Source of the DNA: Streptomyces sp. ADI96-02
GTDB taxonomy: Bacteria; Actinomycetota; Actinomycetes; Streptomycetales; Streptomycetaceae
Assembly (NCBI RefSeq): GCF_003846185.1
Contig: NZ_ML123034.1
Coordinates: 400,212-464,211 of the forward strand
DNA length: 64,000 nt
Direction of reading: 5' to 3'
Below, in pieces: positions 50,022 to 60,356 of this stretch. Below the pieces are notes generated by a model, which saw only the letters and a program-made list of their open reading frames with translations, was not told the DNA's origin and made no database searches. A program made the position numbers and the translations under genes. Each line of letters opens with the position of its first letter. Position 1 is the first letter of the stretch.

Positions 50022-50204
50022 ATGGCTCATCACCACAAGTCCAACCAAGCGGTCGAAGGGGATCCGGAGCACGGTCACAGCCGCGGCATGCCACGCCGCC
50101 CCGACGCCGAGGAGCTCGACCGGCGCACCGAGGAGGAACGGCAGGAGGCGCGCTGGCCCGTGGATCCCGGTGCGGCCGACGACGGCGACGGGAAGCGGCG
50201 CTGA
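50022..50204 (+). CDS. small charged hypothetical protein, 60 aa
   Basis: The protein begins MAHHHKSNQAVEGDPEHGHS and continues with RRPDAEELDRRTEEERQEAR, a highly charged, helix-prone and probably disordered sequence. The cluster of five histidines might bind metal. The ATG follows GGAGAAGG at good distance. I know no named family. It precedes a convergent cation/proton antiporter gene, and two more small hydrophilic proteins follow beyond that. Confidence 0.6.
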   Translation: MAHHHKSNQAVEGDPEHGHSRGMPRRPDAEELDRRTEEERQEARWPVDPGAADDGDGKRR

Positions 50205-50276
50205 GGGACGAAGCGGCGCTGAGACACGAAGCGGCACCCGGGAACCGGACCCGGCCCGCCGACGCACCGAGGAAGG

Positions 50277-51542
50277 TCAGGCAGGTCGCCGGTCGTCGCC
50301 CGACAGCCGGTCCAGGTAGGAGGTCACCGGGGTCGCGGCGATGCCGTGCAGGACGACGGATATCAGCACGGTGAAGACCACGACCGCCCACATCTCCCGT
50401 TCGTACGGTCCGAAATCTCCCTCGCCGCAGGCGTAGGCCAGGTAGAAGAGCGAGCCGATCCCCCGGATGCCGAAGAACGCGGTCGCCGCCCGCTCCTTGG
50501 GCGCTCCCGGACCGCGAAGCTGCGCGAGCCACCCGGTGACGGGGCGTATGAGGAGGTGCAGCAGCACGCCGATCGCCGCGCCCCGCCAGGTCAGCGACGC
50601 CAGGCCGCCGGTGGCCACGAACGCGCCGACGCCGAAGAGGAGCAGCGCCATGAGCAGGCGTTCGATCTGCTCGACGAAGCCGTGCATCACCTTGTGGTAG
50701 CCGTGGCTCCGCTCGGACCGGCGCAGCGCGCACGCCGTCGCGAAGACGGCGAGGAAGCCGTACCCGTGCAGCGCCTCGGTGACGCCGTACGACAGGAACG
50801 TCGCCGCGAGCGCGACGAAGCCCTCGCCGTGTTCGGCGAGGCGGAGCGACCTGGCGCGGGACTGGAAGAGCACCTGGCCCAGCAGGACGCCGATGCCCGC
50901 GCCGACCGCCACGCCGACGACGACGCGGACGAGCACGTCGCTCCACGCCCAGTGCACCAGCCAGTCGGCGGACCAGACGTCGCCCGCCGCGGCGAGGGCG
51001 ACGGCCGCCAGGACGAACGGGAAGGCGAGCCCGTCGTTGAGCCCCGCCTCGCTCGTCAGGGCGAAGCGGACCTCGTCCTCGTCGTACTCCGCGGCGGACG
51101 GTTCTCCCACCCGTACCTCGGAGGCCAGTACGGGGTCGGTGGGGGCGAGCGCGGCGGCGACCAGGAGCGCGGCGGACGGCGGCCAGTCGAGCAGCCACCA
51201 GGCGGCGAGCGCCGTCGCGCCGATGGTGAGGGGCATCGCCAGGCCGAGGAGCCGCCAGGTGGCCGCCCAGGACCGCCACCCGAAGGGGCGGTTGATGGCC
51301 AGTCCCGCCCCCATCAAGGAGGTGATCACGCAGAGTTCGGCGAGGTGCCGCACCCAGGGGCCGTCCGCGACCGGGTCGACCCGGGGCAGCGGCAGCGGCA
51401 GCAGGTAGAGCGCCACTCCGGCCGCCAGGAACACGATCGGTACGGAGACCGGGAGGCGGGAGAGCAGGCGCGGCAGTGCGGCGGCGAGGAGGGCTCCGAT
51501 GCCGAGGCAGCCGTACACCGCGCCCGTGGTGGTGATCGACAC
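50277..51542 (-). CDS. cation:proton antiporter (CPA family)
   Basis: The 421-residue transporter has about 12-13 membrane helices. Motifs include AALAPTDPVLASEVRVG near 131-147, the conserved TDP of Na+/H+ exchangers, and EAGLNDGLAFPFVLAA near 170-185, whose acidic ND pair is the ion-binding site. FFGIRGIGSLFYLAYA occurs late. It exchanges Na+ or K+ for protons. The GTG start at 51542 follows GAAGGGAG. There is no C-terminal soluble regulatory domain, so it is the short prokaryotic form. Confidence 0.88.
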   Translation of the reverse strand: MSITTTGAVYGCLGIGALLAAALPRLLSRLPVSVPIVFLAAGVALYLLPLPLPRVDPVADGPWVRHLAELCVITSLMGAGLAINRPFGWRSWAATWRLLGLAMPLTIGATALAAWWLLDWPPSAALLVAAALAPTDPVLASEVRVGEPSAAEYDEDEVRFALTSEAGLNDGLAFPFVLAAVALAAAGDVWSADWLVHWAWSDVLVRVVVGVAVGAGIGVLLGQVLFQSRARSLRLAEHGEGFVALAATFLSYGVTEALHGYGFLAVFATACALRRSERSHGYHKVMHGFVEQIERLLMALLLFGVGAFVATGGLASLTWRGAAIGVLLHLLIRPVTGWLAQLRGPGAPKERAATAFFGIRGIGSLFYLAYACGEGDFGPYEREMWAVVVFTVLISVVLHGIAATPVTSYLDRLSGDDRRPA

Positions 51543-52188
51543 GTGGTGCCGCTCCCTTCTGTCGTGTCCGTCCGTGCCGCCGCGGCTCTCCGCCGGACGC
51601 GTACGGACGCGGGTCCCGCCTCGGCCGGCTGCCGGCCGGCGACCGGCGGACCGGTCGCCGCGCCGCCTACCCCTGCGTCCGGTTTCGAACCGGCTTGCGG
51701 GCGGGTGGGCCCGCCGCCCGCTCCCGTACGGCTTCCGTCCCCTCGCCGCGTGCGGGCACGGACACCCGGTCCCGCCGCGTGCGGGCGCGCAGCCCGTCTC
51801 TCGTCTCCGCCGTGCTCCGGCACGCGCAGCACCTCGCGGGCTCGCGTCCGAGCCCTGTCACTCCAGTGGACCCGCCACGCGCGCCGCATGACCGCTCCGC
51901 GATGCGTCGGGCGTCGGCTCTCCCGTGCGCCGGGCGTCGGCGGGCCGCGCATGCGGCGCTCGGCTCGGAATTCGCCCCCGCGCGCCGGTGGCGGGCGCGC
52001 CGGGCGCATCCACCTGCCGGAGCCGGATGGACGGGCGCGGAACCCGGTCGCGTATGCCGCCGCCGGGTCGGCGTTGTTTAGTGGGGCGTGCAGGGGAAAC
52101 GCGGGTGAGCGTCCATCCGGAAGTGACTCGACCTCGCCGACGAACGACCTCGCGCCCTCCGGGCGGCGGGTCGGAGAAGGAGAACGTC
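51543..52188. other. 646-base intergenic region
   Basis: This is the largest gap in the window, separating the divergent antiporter and a Rho_N-like protein gene. No open frame with RBS and gene-like composition stands out. Near its right end, GTTT at 52075 and a GGGAAA about 14 bases on loosely resemble a stress sigma factor (SigB/SigF type) promoter. I rate this weak. Confidence 0.35.
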
Positions 52189-52515
52189 ATGCCTGCTGGA
52201 TCCAGCGCCAAGCGCGAACGCCAGTACGAACACATCAAGGAGAGCCAGGAGGAGCGGGGCACGTCCGAACGCCGCGCGAAGGAGATCGCCGCCCGGACCG
52301 TGAACAAGGAACGGGCCCGGTCCGGCGAGTCGCGGACGGCGAGCGGAACGTCCACGCGGGACGGGAAGTCCGCCTACGCCCGCGGTGGCGAGAGGTCCCA
52401 CCGGGGCGCGCAGGGCCCCACCAGGGACCAGTTGTACGCGGAGGCGAGGAAGAAGAACATCGAGGGGCGCTCCGCCATGAACAAGGACGAGCTGCGCAGG
52501 GCGCTGGGACGCTGA
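52189..52515 (+). CDS. small basic protein with a Rho/SAP-like C-terminal motif (plasmid-stabilisation annotated)
   Basis: The 108-residue hydrophilic protein begins MPAGSSAKRERQYEHIKESQ, contains AKEIAARTVNKERA in the middle and ends in TRDQLYAEARKKNIEG-RSAMNKDELRRALGR. That tail fits the Rho-N-terminal/SAP-like helix-extended-helix fold that may bind nucleic acid. I recall homologues labelled plasmid stabilisation protein, often near stress genes; nothing suggests a plasmid here. AAGGAG precedes the ATG at 52189. Confidence 0.7.
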   Translation: MPAGSSAKRERQYEHIKESQEERGTSERRAKEIAARTVNKERARSGESRTASGTSTRDGKSAYARGGERSHRGAQGPTRDQLYAEARKKNIEGRSAMNKDELRRALGR

Positions 52516-52607
52516 CCGCTCCGAAGCTCCCGCCCGGGGCGGGCACACGGCGACGACGCGACCGGCCCCCGGGCAGGCGGCCGGACCGAAGAGCAGAGGA
52601 GCAGGTC

Positions 52608-53081
52608 ATGCCCGCAGACGCACGCGGCGACGACGTCTACCAGCCGCAGGACGACGGCCAGGACGCGCCGAACGACGAGCTGGACATGGAGAACACCCTC
52701 GGCGAACGCGATCTGGACGATCAGCTGGAAGAGGGCTACTCGCCGCCCGAACGCCCCCTGGCCGTGGACAAGTTCGGCACGACGGGCGCGGAGGAGAGCC
52801 GTGGCGAGTCCCTGGACCAGCGGCTCGCCCAGGAGGTCGAGGACGTGGAACCGCCCGGCGGCGACGGCATCGGCGACCTCGCCGAGGGCGAGGGCGAACC
52901 GCGGGAGCGGACCGGCGACGAGGAGCGCGCCGGACGGCTCAGCGCCGCGGAGGACCCCGACGGACGTCACACGGACGGCTTCGCCGAGGACGTCGGCATC
53001 GACGGCGGAGCGGCATCGGCCGAGGAGGCCGCCGTGCACGTCGTCGACGAACCGGACGACGAGAGGCCCCGCGGCGCGTGA
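52608..53081 (+). CDS. DUF5709 domain-containing acidic protein
   Basis: The 157-residue protein is strongly acidic and low in hydrophobic residues, with GDDVYQPQDDGQDAPNDELD and ENTLGERDLDDQLEEGYSPP, then a Gly/Asp/Glu-rich body. It resembles DUF5709, known as a small stress-associated actinobacterial protein; its function is unknown. AGAGGAGCAGG precedes the ATG at 52608, 92 bases after the Rho_N-like gene, so they may form an operon. Confidence 0.7.
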   Translation: MPADARGDDVYQPQDDGQDAPNDELDMENTLGERDLDDQLEEGYSPPERPLAVDKFGTTGAEESRGESLDQRLAQEVEDVEPPGGDGIGDLAEGEGEPRERTGDEERAGRLSAAEDPDGRHTDGFAEDVGIDGGAASAEEAAVHVVDEPDDERPRGA

Positions 53082-53154
53082 CGGACGGGGACCGACCGGC
53101 CGGACGCACCGATGGCTCACCGGCCCGGCGGGCGGAAGCCGTCCGGCCCCGCGC

Positions 53155-54108
53155 CTACGGGTGCGAGCCGCCGCCCCCTCCCTCATAGCCTCCGGAGGCC
53201 GGGCCGGGGCCGGGCAGCGCGGCGTGGTCGGCGGCCTCCCGGAGGAGGTCCCGCAGCACCAGAGCCGCCGGCACCGGGGCGGCGGGCAGGGCTGTGTGCA
53301 CGGTCCGCTGCGGCGGGAGGCGGCCGAGTCGGCACAGCGCGAGTCCGGCCGGCACGGCCCGGATCGCCAGCGAGGGGACCAGGGCGACCCCCAGTCCGGC
53401 TGCGGCGTAGCCGAACTTCCCCGCCCACTCGGCGATCCTGATGACCCTCCTCGGTGTGAAGCCCGCGCGGGCCCACGCGTCGGCCAGCATGCCGGGGCTG
53501 TCCGCGGAGGCGTTCTGGAGCCAGACCTCGTCGCGCAGGTCCCTCAGGTCGACGGTTCCGGAGCCGGCCAGCGGATGGTCGCGGTGGAGCGCGACGAGCA
53601 ACTCGTCCCGCAGCAGAGCCGCCATCGTGACACCGTCGGCCGGCGGCAGACCGGACGGGTAGTCGCTGACGACCGCCAGGTCGAGTTCGCCCTCCAGCAG
53701 ACGCGCCACCAGAGCGCTGCTCCGGCCCTCCACCGCGGTGACCTCGACGTCGGGCCTGAGCCGCCGCAGCGCGCGGAGCGCGGTGGGCACCAGGGAGATG
53801 TTGGCGGTGGCGAACGCGCCGACGCGCAGCAGTCCGCCGCGGCCCGCGTGCAGCGCGGCGAGTTCGCGTTCCGCTCCGGCCAGGCTCTCCAGTACGTCCA
53901 CGGCGTGGCGGTGCAACGCGCGTCCGGCGGAGTTCAGCCGCACCCCGCGCGGAAGCCGGTCGAACAGGGGCCCGCCCGCGTGCTGTTCGAGCGAGGCGAT
54001 ACGCCGTGAAACCGCGGACTGCGTGTAACTGAGCTTCAGGGCCGCCTTGGTGAACGACCCGGTCTCGGCCACGGTCACCAGCAGACGCAGTGCCTCGGTG
54101 TCGAACAC
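53155..54108 (-). CDS. LysR family transcriptional regulator (DgdR-like)
   Basis: The 317-residue LTTR has an N-terminal helix-turn-helix: TEALRLLVTVAETGSFTKAA, then LSYTQSAVSRRIASLEQHAGG. A periplasmic-binding-like effector domain follows, with LRVGAFATANISLVPTALRAL and SGLPPADGV. It is divergent from the dialkylglycine-decarboxylase gene, the arrangement of dgdR and dgdA in Burkholderia, where DgdR represses dgdA. The GTG at 54108 (VFDTEALRLL) follows GGGAGG, favoured over the ATG 15 bases upstream. A Gly-rich tail is unusual. Confidence 0.85.
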   Translation of the reverse strand: MFDTEALRLLVTVAETGSFTKAALKLSYTQSAVSRRIASLEQHAGGPLFDRLPRGVRLNSAGRALHRHAVDVLESLAGAERELAALHAGRGGLLRVGAFATANISLVPTALRALRRLRPDVEVTAVEGRSSALVARLLEGELDLAVVSDYPSGLPPADGVTMAALLRDELLVALHRDHPLAGSGTVDLRDLRDEVWLQNASADSPGMLADAWARAGFTPRRVIRIAEWAGKFGYAAAGLGVALVPSLAIRAVPAGLALCRLGRLPPQRTVHTALPAAPVPAALVLRDLLREAADHAALPGPGPASGGYEGGGGGSHP

Positions 54109-54180
54109 GTTCCCTCCCGGCATGGCTGCGACGCGATCCCGTCGCCCGGTCGCGGCGGTGGTGACGCCCTGGCGTCGTGA

Positions 54181-55665
<1,485 letters not shown>

Positions 55666-55671
55666 CGGGGT

Positions 55672-56856
55672 TCAGCCGGCCGCGGCGGCGAACGGGCCGT
55701 CCGGGCGGAAGGCCGCCCGCGCGAACCGTTCGCCGATGAGGCGGTGCGTGGCGGCGTCCGGGTGGAGGTCGTCCGGCAGGGGCAGCTCCGCGTGGTCGGC
55801 CCGGCCGTACAGGTCGAGGCCGTCGAGGTAGTGCAGGTGCGGGTCGTCGGCGGCCCGCTCCCGGACGATGCGGGCCAGTTGCTCCCGGATGACGCCGAGC
55901 GTCAGCTTGCCGGCGGCGGTCTCCGCGGGGTCGCCCATCGCCGCGAAGCGCAGCCGTCCTTCGCTCATCGCGCTGAGGTCGGGAGCGCTGGGGCCCGGGG
56001 TGTCCTCGTGGATGGGGCAGTGGATCGGCGAGACGACCAGCAGCGGAGTGGTGGGACGCCCCTCGCGGATGGTGTCGAGGAAGCCGTGCACGGCCGGCCC
56101 GAACACGCGCAGCCGCATCGCGTCGGCGTTGACGATGTTGATGCCGATCTTGACGCTGATGAGGTCGGCCGGGGTGTCGCGCAGGGTGCGGGCGGTAAAG
56201 GGGTCCAGCAGGGCGCTGCCGCCGAATCCGAGGTTGACCAGCTCGACCTCGCCCTGCGCGGCGGCGAGCGCCGGCCAGATGGCGGACGGCGCGGTGGCGT
56301 TGGATCCGTGGCTGATGGAGCTGCCGTGGTGCAGCCAGATCCTGCGGCCGGTACGCGGCGACGGGTGGGCGGGGGCGTTCGTCCGCAGGGCGACCAGCTC
56401 GGTCGTCTCGTCGTGCGGCAGCCAGATCTCCACCTCCTTGTCGTGGCCCGGCAGCTCCTCGAAGCGCAGCGTCCGCACCGGGCCGGGCCGGGTTTCCGAG
56501 GTACCGGCCGTCATGTCGATGGTGACGGTGTCCCCTTCGGCGACGCTCCCCCGACCCGCGAGCCGCCCGTCGACGATCAGGTCGTACACGCCGTCGGGAC
56601 GTCGGGGCGCTCCCCGGTAGACCCGCTTGGTCGCGACGACGTCGAGTTCGACGGCGGTGGCCCGCGAGCGGAAGGCGAGCCGTACGCCCGAGGGCTGGGA
56701 CTCGGCCATGGCCAGCTGGCCGTCGGGGATCTGCCGCCGGGCCCAGCCAGGCAGCCGGTGCGGCAGCACACCGCGCTCGGTGGCCTCCAGATCGAGGGCG
56801 CCGCGCACCAGCTCGTCGGTGAAGGGGACGGTGAACCAGTCGCGTCCGGTGGGCAT
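55672..56856 (-). CDS. SGNH/GDSL-like hydrolase family protein
   Basis: The 394-residue protein has a beta-rich N-terminal part (1-165, carbohydrate-esterase accessory-like) and a C-terminal SGNH hydrolase. Block I is WLHHGSSISHGSNA (nucleophile Ser in HGSSISHG), block II LVNLGFGGSALLDP, block III IGINIVNAD, and block V DDLHPDAATH with the Asp-His pair. There is no signal peptide, so it is cytosolic. It may deacylate a small acylated sugar or similar substrate. GGAAAAGAG precedes the ATG. It lies downstream of a TetR gene in the same direction. Confidence 0.8.
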   Translation of the reverse strand: MPTGRDWFTVPFTDELVRGALDLEATERGVLPHRLPGWARRQIPDGQLAMAESQPSGVRLAFRSRATAVELDVVATKRVYRGAPRRPDGVYDLIVDGRLAGRGSVAEGDTVTIDMTAGTSETRPGPVRTLRFEELPGHDKEVEIWLPHDETTELVALRTNAPAHPSPRTGRRIWLHHGSSISHGSNATAPSAIWPALAAAQGEVELVNLGFGGSALLDPFTARTLRDTPADLISVKIGINIVNADAMRLRVFGPAVHGFLDTIREGRPTTPLLVVSPIHCPIHEDTPGPSAPDLSAMSEGRLRFAAMGDPAETAAGKLTLGVIREQLARIVRERAADDPHLHYLDGLDLYGRADHAELPLPDDLHPDAATHRLIGERFARAAFRPDGPFAAAAG

Positions 56857-56937
56857 GTCGATCGCTCTTTTCCAGGGAAGGGGCCGCCGGGGGCCGTGCG
56901 GACGGGAACGCGCGTGCGGGAAGTCGCGGAGTCCGGG

Positions 56938-57510
56938 TCAGGGAGCGGGCCAGGTGCGCAGCAGGATGTCCAGCGCGCCGAGGATCTCGGTCCAGCTCTC
57001 CTCGGAGGCCGGGGCGCTGTGGTCGAAGCCGCCCGCGGACTCCAGCCCGACGAACCCGCTGAAGACGCTGCCCAGCAGCCGCACCGCGTGCGTCTGCGCC
57101 GGCTCGTCCAGGTCGTAGCCGCGCAGGATCGCCCGCGTCATCGCCGCGTGCCGGCCTCCGGCACTGGCAGCCGCCGCCGCGGGGTCGAGCGGATAGCGGG
57201 CGGCGACGAATCGACCGGGGTGCCGGCGGGCGTAGTCCCGGTAGGCGTTCGCGAAGGCCGTGAGCGCGTCCTTGCCGGCCCGGCCCGCGATGGCGGCGCC
57301 GACCCGGTCGGCCAGTTCCTCCAGGGCGAGCAGGGCGATTCCGGTCTTGAGGTCGTGGACGCCGCGCACGTGCGAGTAGAGGCTGGCCGTCCTGACGCCG
57401 AGCCGGCGGGCCAGCGCGGCCGGCGTCGTCTGCTCGAAGCCGATCTCGTCGGCGAGATCCGCCCCGGCGCGCACGACGCGCTCCGCGCTCAGCCCCGCGC
57501 GCTGTGCCAT
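56938..57510 (-). CDS. TetR/AcrR family transcriptional regulator
   Basis: The 190-residue regulator has helix-turn-helix residues 5-50: SAERVVRAGADLADEIGFEQ, then ALARRLGVRTASLYSHV as the recognition helix. The C-terminal ligand domain contains HPGRFVAARYPLDPAAAA and LLGSVFSGFVGLESAGGFDH, the WHG-type pattern. The ATG at 57510 has GGAGG upstream; an extra start lies 27 bases further. A perfect 8+1+8 palindrome about 60 bases upstream is its likely operator, and the following SGNH gene (81-base gap) the co-regulated target. Confidence 0.9.
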   Translation of the reverse strand: MAQRAGLSAERVVRAGADLADEIGFEQTTPAALARRLGVRTASLYSHVRGVHDLKTGIALLALEELADRVGAAIAGRAGKDALTAFANAYRDYARRHPGRFVAARYPLDPAAAAASAGGRHAAMTRAILRGYDLDEPAQTHAVRLLGSVFSGFVGLESAGGFDHSAPASEESWTEILGALDILLRTWPAP

Positions 57511-57568
57511 GTCCGTCCTCCGCGATGCTCGCCCCACGGCAACCTCAGCCTGATGCCAGTCTGCATCC

Positions 57569-57585
57569 GCCTAATGTCATTAGGC
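57569..57585. promoter_or_regulatory. 17-bp perfect palindrome, TetR operator
   Basis: GCCTAATG-T-CATTAGGC is a perfect dyad in the promoter region of the TetR-SGNH operon. It is also within 50 bases of the end of the DJ-1 gene, but that is a 3' end, so the TetR operon is the sensible target. Confidence 0.7.
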
Positions 57586-57617
57586 AAATCCCGACCATGA
57601 TCAGGCCCGCGTTGCCG

Positions 57618-58391
57618 CTACGTGTTCTCCGGGGCGGACCGCGGTGCGCGCTCCTCCACCAGTGCCAGGTAGTCCGCGGCGAGGCGGTGGCAGTCGCCGG
57701 GCCAGCGGGCGGAGACGTAGTTGCCGTCCCGCACGGTGAAGCCGCGCAGCGGACGTGCGGCCGTGTCCCGGACCGGCAGCACCGGGCCGGCTTCGAAGTG
57801 GTGCGGGTCGGCGAGGGCCGCGGTCACCTCCTGCTGGACCGTGGTCGGATACGTCCGGTAGTAGCGGCCGAGCTTGAGGCGGGTGAGGTTCCAGGCCGTC
57901 AGCTCCAGCAGTGACGTGAGCGCGGTGGTCCGGCGTCCGTACAGCACGGAACGCCCGGTCCCGGGGTCCTTCGCGCGGGCCGCGAGGAGGACGCCGTGGC
58001 ATACGGCGCCGACCGGGAGCTCACGGGCGAACGCGTCGGCGACCAGGCCCTGGGCCGTGACGCTGTCCAGCATCGTCCGCATGCCCGGGGCGTGACCGCC
58101 GGCTATGAACAGTCCGGTGACGGCGGACCCGTCCACCTCCTCGTACGAGAACGGCGAACGGAACCAGGGATCGTCGGTGAGACGGCGGTAGGCGGCCAGA
58201 TCCTGGGAACGGGTCATCAGCCACGGGGAGAGCCAGGAGAATCCGGTGTCGGTGAGCCGCTCGTCGGCCAGGGCGATGCGCCCGTGCGGCGTCGCGAAAC
58301 GCACCTCGCGCCCGGCGGAGGCGAGCGCCGCCCAGGGGATCGCCACTTCCGTGGGGTCGTAGTCGCACTCGGGCAGAAGGAAAAGGATCAT
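57618..58391 (-). CDS. DJ-1/PfpI family protein (class I glutamine amidotransferase-like)
   Basis: The 257-residue protein has the DJ-1 elbow GAVCHGVLLAAR (Cys131, His132) and an N-terminal strand LFLLPECDYDPTEVAIPW with the conserved Glu16. FIAGGHAPGM is the oxyanion region, and an insert at 50-85 distinguishes it from short DJ-1. Family members are chaperones, deglycases or glyoxalase III-like; the exact one cannot be fixed. GAGGAGG precedes the ATG at 58391. It is divergent from the DUF1838 gene. Confidence 0.85.
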   Translation of the reverse strand: MILFLLPECDYDPTEVAIPWAALASAGREVRFATPHGRIALADERLTDTGFSWLSPWLMTRSQDLAAYRRLTDDPWFRSPFSYEEVDGSAVTGLFIAGGHAPGMRTMLDSVTAQGLVADAFARELPVGAVCHGVLLAARAKDPGTGRSVLYGRRTTALTSLLELTAWNLTRLKLGRYYRTYPTTVQQEVTAALADPHHFEAGPVLPVRDTAARPLRGFTVRDGNYVSARWPGDCHRLAADYLALVEERAPRSAPENT

Positions 58392-58642
58392 CGCGGCCTC
58401 CTCGCAGTGGTGTCCTCACGCCGGCCACACGCGGGTTACTGACGCGTAACACCGGCTCCCGGAGTGTACGAGCCGAACGCGCGCGGCGCCTCTCCCCTTC
58501 AGGAATGCGAAGGCTCGGTGATCATTCCGGACGCCCTGTCCATCGACGACGGACGCGTGCTGACGGCCGCCGACGCGCCGGAACCGGCCCGTACCCGGCG
58601 TTCTCCGCCCGGCCGGGGCCGCGATCGCGCAGAGTGGACCGC

Positions 58643-59398
58643 ATGGACCGTATGACGACACCCGCGGAACTGCTCCGCGCCTTCGCCCGCACCCGCGCCT
58701 CGCTCGACGGCGAGCAGGTCACGTACTGGTGGTCGGGGGACGTGTACTCCTGGGCGCCCGACGAGCCCTACCAGCGTGTCTTCGGCTTCGAAGGGCTCAA
58801 TGCCGCGCGGCTGGTCGAGGACCCCGGGCAGGGTCCGGACGGGTATCGGCTGCTGACCCGGGAAGCCGCCTTCTACCTGGACCCGGTCACCCGCGAGATC
58901 CTGGAGACCTGGCAGGACCTGCCGGTGGTGCACGTCTGGAACGATCCGGCCAACCAGAAGTGGCGGCCCTTCCCCGTTCCCACCACCGACCTCGGCGGTC
59001 AGGTCTGCTTCAGTCTGGAGATCCCGCTGTCCTATCCCTCGCCGCTGCCGGTGGCGCAGTACCCCCTGCACTCGGCCGGCGACACCTACCGGGCCCTGGA
59101 GCTCTTCCAGTTCTTCGCCGACCGCGCCGACCTGGCCGGCCACGCGCCGAGCGTCCCGGCCACCATGTCGTGGAGCCGGATGTCCCCGTGGCTGCCGTGG
59201 ATGGCCCGCGGACAGCGTCCCGGCGGCCTCGCCTTCCACTGCCGGGGCCGCAAGCTCGGCTCGTACGCCGAGGTCCCCGAGCGCACGCGCGCCTATGTCG
59301 CCGACCGGCACCCGGAGTTCGCCCGTGCCCCGGAGACGTGGAGCGAGCCGAACGAGACCAGTTGGACGTACTTCCGCAGGCTCGACCCGCCGGTGTAG
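58643..59398 (+). CDS. DUF1838 family protein
   Basis: The 251-residue soluble protein matches the DUF1838 pattern: EQVTYWWSGDVYSWAPDEPYQRVFGFEG, then TREAAFYLDPVTREILETW and WMARGQRPGGLAFHCRGRKLGSYAEVP, with many aromatics. The function is unknown. Two ATGs occur: 58643 (MDRM) and 58652; the first lies 7 bases after CAGAGT, a possible leaderless -10 box. It faces the VOC gene convergently. Confidence 0.75.
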   Translation: MDRMTTPAELLRAFARTRASLDGEQVTYWWSGDVYSWAPDEPYQRVFGFEGLNAARLVEDPGQGPDGYRLLTREAAFYLDPVTREILETWQDLPVVHVWNDPANQKWRPFPVPTTDLGGQVCFSLEIPLSYPSPLPVAQYPLHSAGDTYRALELFQFFADRADLAGHAPSVPATMSWSRMSPWLPWMARGQRPGGLAFHCRGRKLGSYAEVPERTRAYVADRHPEFARAPETWSEPNETSWTYFRRLDPPV

Positions 59399-59495
59399 CC
59401 GGTCCGCCGGGCAGCGGTACGTGCCGGCCCGCCGGGGCGGACCGTCGAGCCCCGCCCCGGGTGAGAGGCCGGGCCACCGCTCCGGCCGACCGGCC

Positions 59496-59933
59496 TCAGC
59501 GGATGTCCTCCGCCAGTTCGACGATGATGCCCTCCGGGCCTCGGACGTAGCAGAGGCGGTAGGCGTCCGCGTACTGCCGCACCTCGCCGACGAACTCGGC
59601 ACCGCTTTCGCGCAGGGCGGCGACCATCGCGTCGAGGTCGTCCACCTCGAACGCGATGTGGCGGATGCCCGGCGCGTTCGCCGGGGCGTTCCGGTCGCCC
59701 TGCGGGGCTGCGGGGGTGTGGACCTTCGAGAGTTCGATCCGCCCGCGGCCGTCGGGGGTCCGGACGACCGCGATCTGCGCCCTGACGCCTTCGAGCCCCA
59801 GGACGCGGTCCACCCAGCGCCCCTCCACCTGCCCCTCGCCTTCGAGTTCCAGTCCCAGCGCGACGAAGAACGCCGTCGCGGCTGTCAGGTCGTCGACGAC
59901 GACCCCTACGTGGTCCAGCCGTTGGATCGCCAT
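59496..59933 (-). CDS. VOC superfamily (glyoxalase/bleomycin resistance-type) protein
   Basis: The 145-residue protein has two betaalphabetabetabeta units: LDHVGVVVDDLTAATAFF (metal His near 8) and GIRHIAFEVDDLDAMVAALR, with GPEGIIVELAEDI providing the C-terminal Glu. Such proteins bind metals and act as isomerases, dioxygenases or resistance proteins; the substrate is unknown. The ATG at 59933 stands 7 bases after a TACCAT box and has no RBS, so the transcript is likely leaderless. Confidence 0.88.
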   Translation of the reverse strand: MAIQRLDHVGVVVDDLTAATAFFVALGLELEGEGQVEGRWVDRVLGLEGVRAQIAVVRTPDGRGRIELSKVHTPAAPQGDRNAPANAPGIRHIAFEVDDLDAMVAALRESGAEFVGEVRQYADAYRLCYVRGPEGIIVELAEDIR

Positions 59934-59940
59934 GCGCCCG

Positions 59941-59946
59941 ATGGTA
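59941..59946 (-). promoter_or_regulatory. -10 box of a leaderless VOC promoter
   Basis: On the minus strand TACCAT ends 7 bases before the ATG at 59933. Confidence 0.5.
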
Positions 59947-60176
59947 GGGGCCGGTCCGCGCATCGCCGCCGAGGCGCCTCTCGCCGGTGGCGCCGCCGCC
60001 CCGACATCGCTCACCGCTCGTGAGCACCGCGTCGAGTACGTCGGCCACGGCCGGAACCCGCGAGGCACAGGCCCGTGCGGGCCCCTGCGGGCCGGGTGCG
60101 TGATCGCGGGATTGATCGATTCGGAAATCTATTTCACGGCGGGGTCAGATGACCGAGATGCATGATAATTCTTTGC

Positions 60177-60198
60177 GGCAACAGAGTTGACCGTTGCC
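60177..60198. promoter_or_regulatory. inverted repeat upstream of the GH30 gene
   Basis: GGCAAC (60177-60182) and GTTGCC (60193-60198) form a 6+10+6 dyad near the probable GH30 promoter. LacI-type sugar regulators bind comparable sites, but no such gene is in the window. Confidence 0.4.
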
Positions 60199-60356
60199 TG
60201 CGGAGAACCACGTGCCTCGACTCCGAGCCGCGCGACGTTCCCCCCTCCCGACCGGTGCCGCCACCCCGGGCTCCACAGCGCCCACCAGCGCCGTGCCACA
60301 GCCGGAGCACCCGCCGGCCCGTGCGGGACAGGCCACCAGTCGAGTGGAGGGATTTG

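Larger units (their letters stand above)
59934..60356. other. 423-base region upstream of the GH30 gene
   Basis: It separates divergent VOC and GH30 genes and includes the VOC promoter. An AT-rich stretch at 60112-60190 probably carries the GH30 promoter and operator. No gene with RBS is visible. Confidence 0.45.

Noticed and set aside
50346..52607. Long open frame continuing into the DUF5709 gene
   Set aside because: It is antisense to the antiporter gene and the real start is at 52608 with an RBS.
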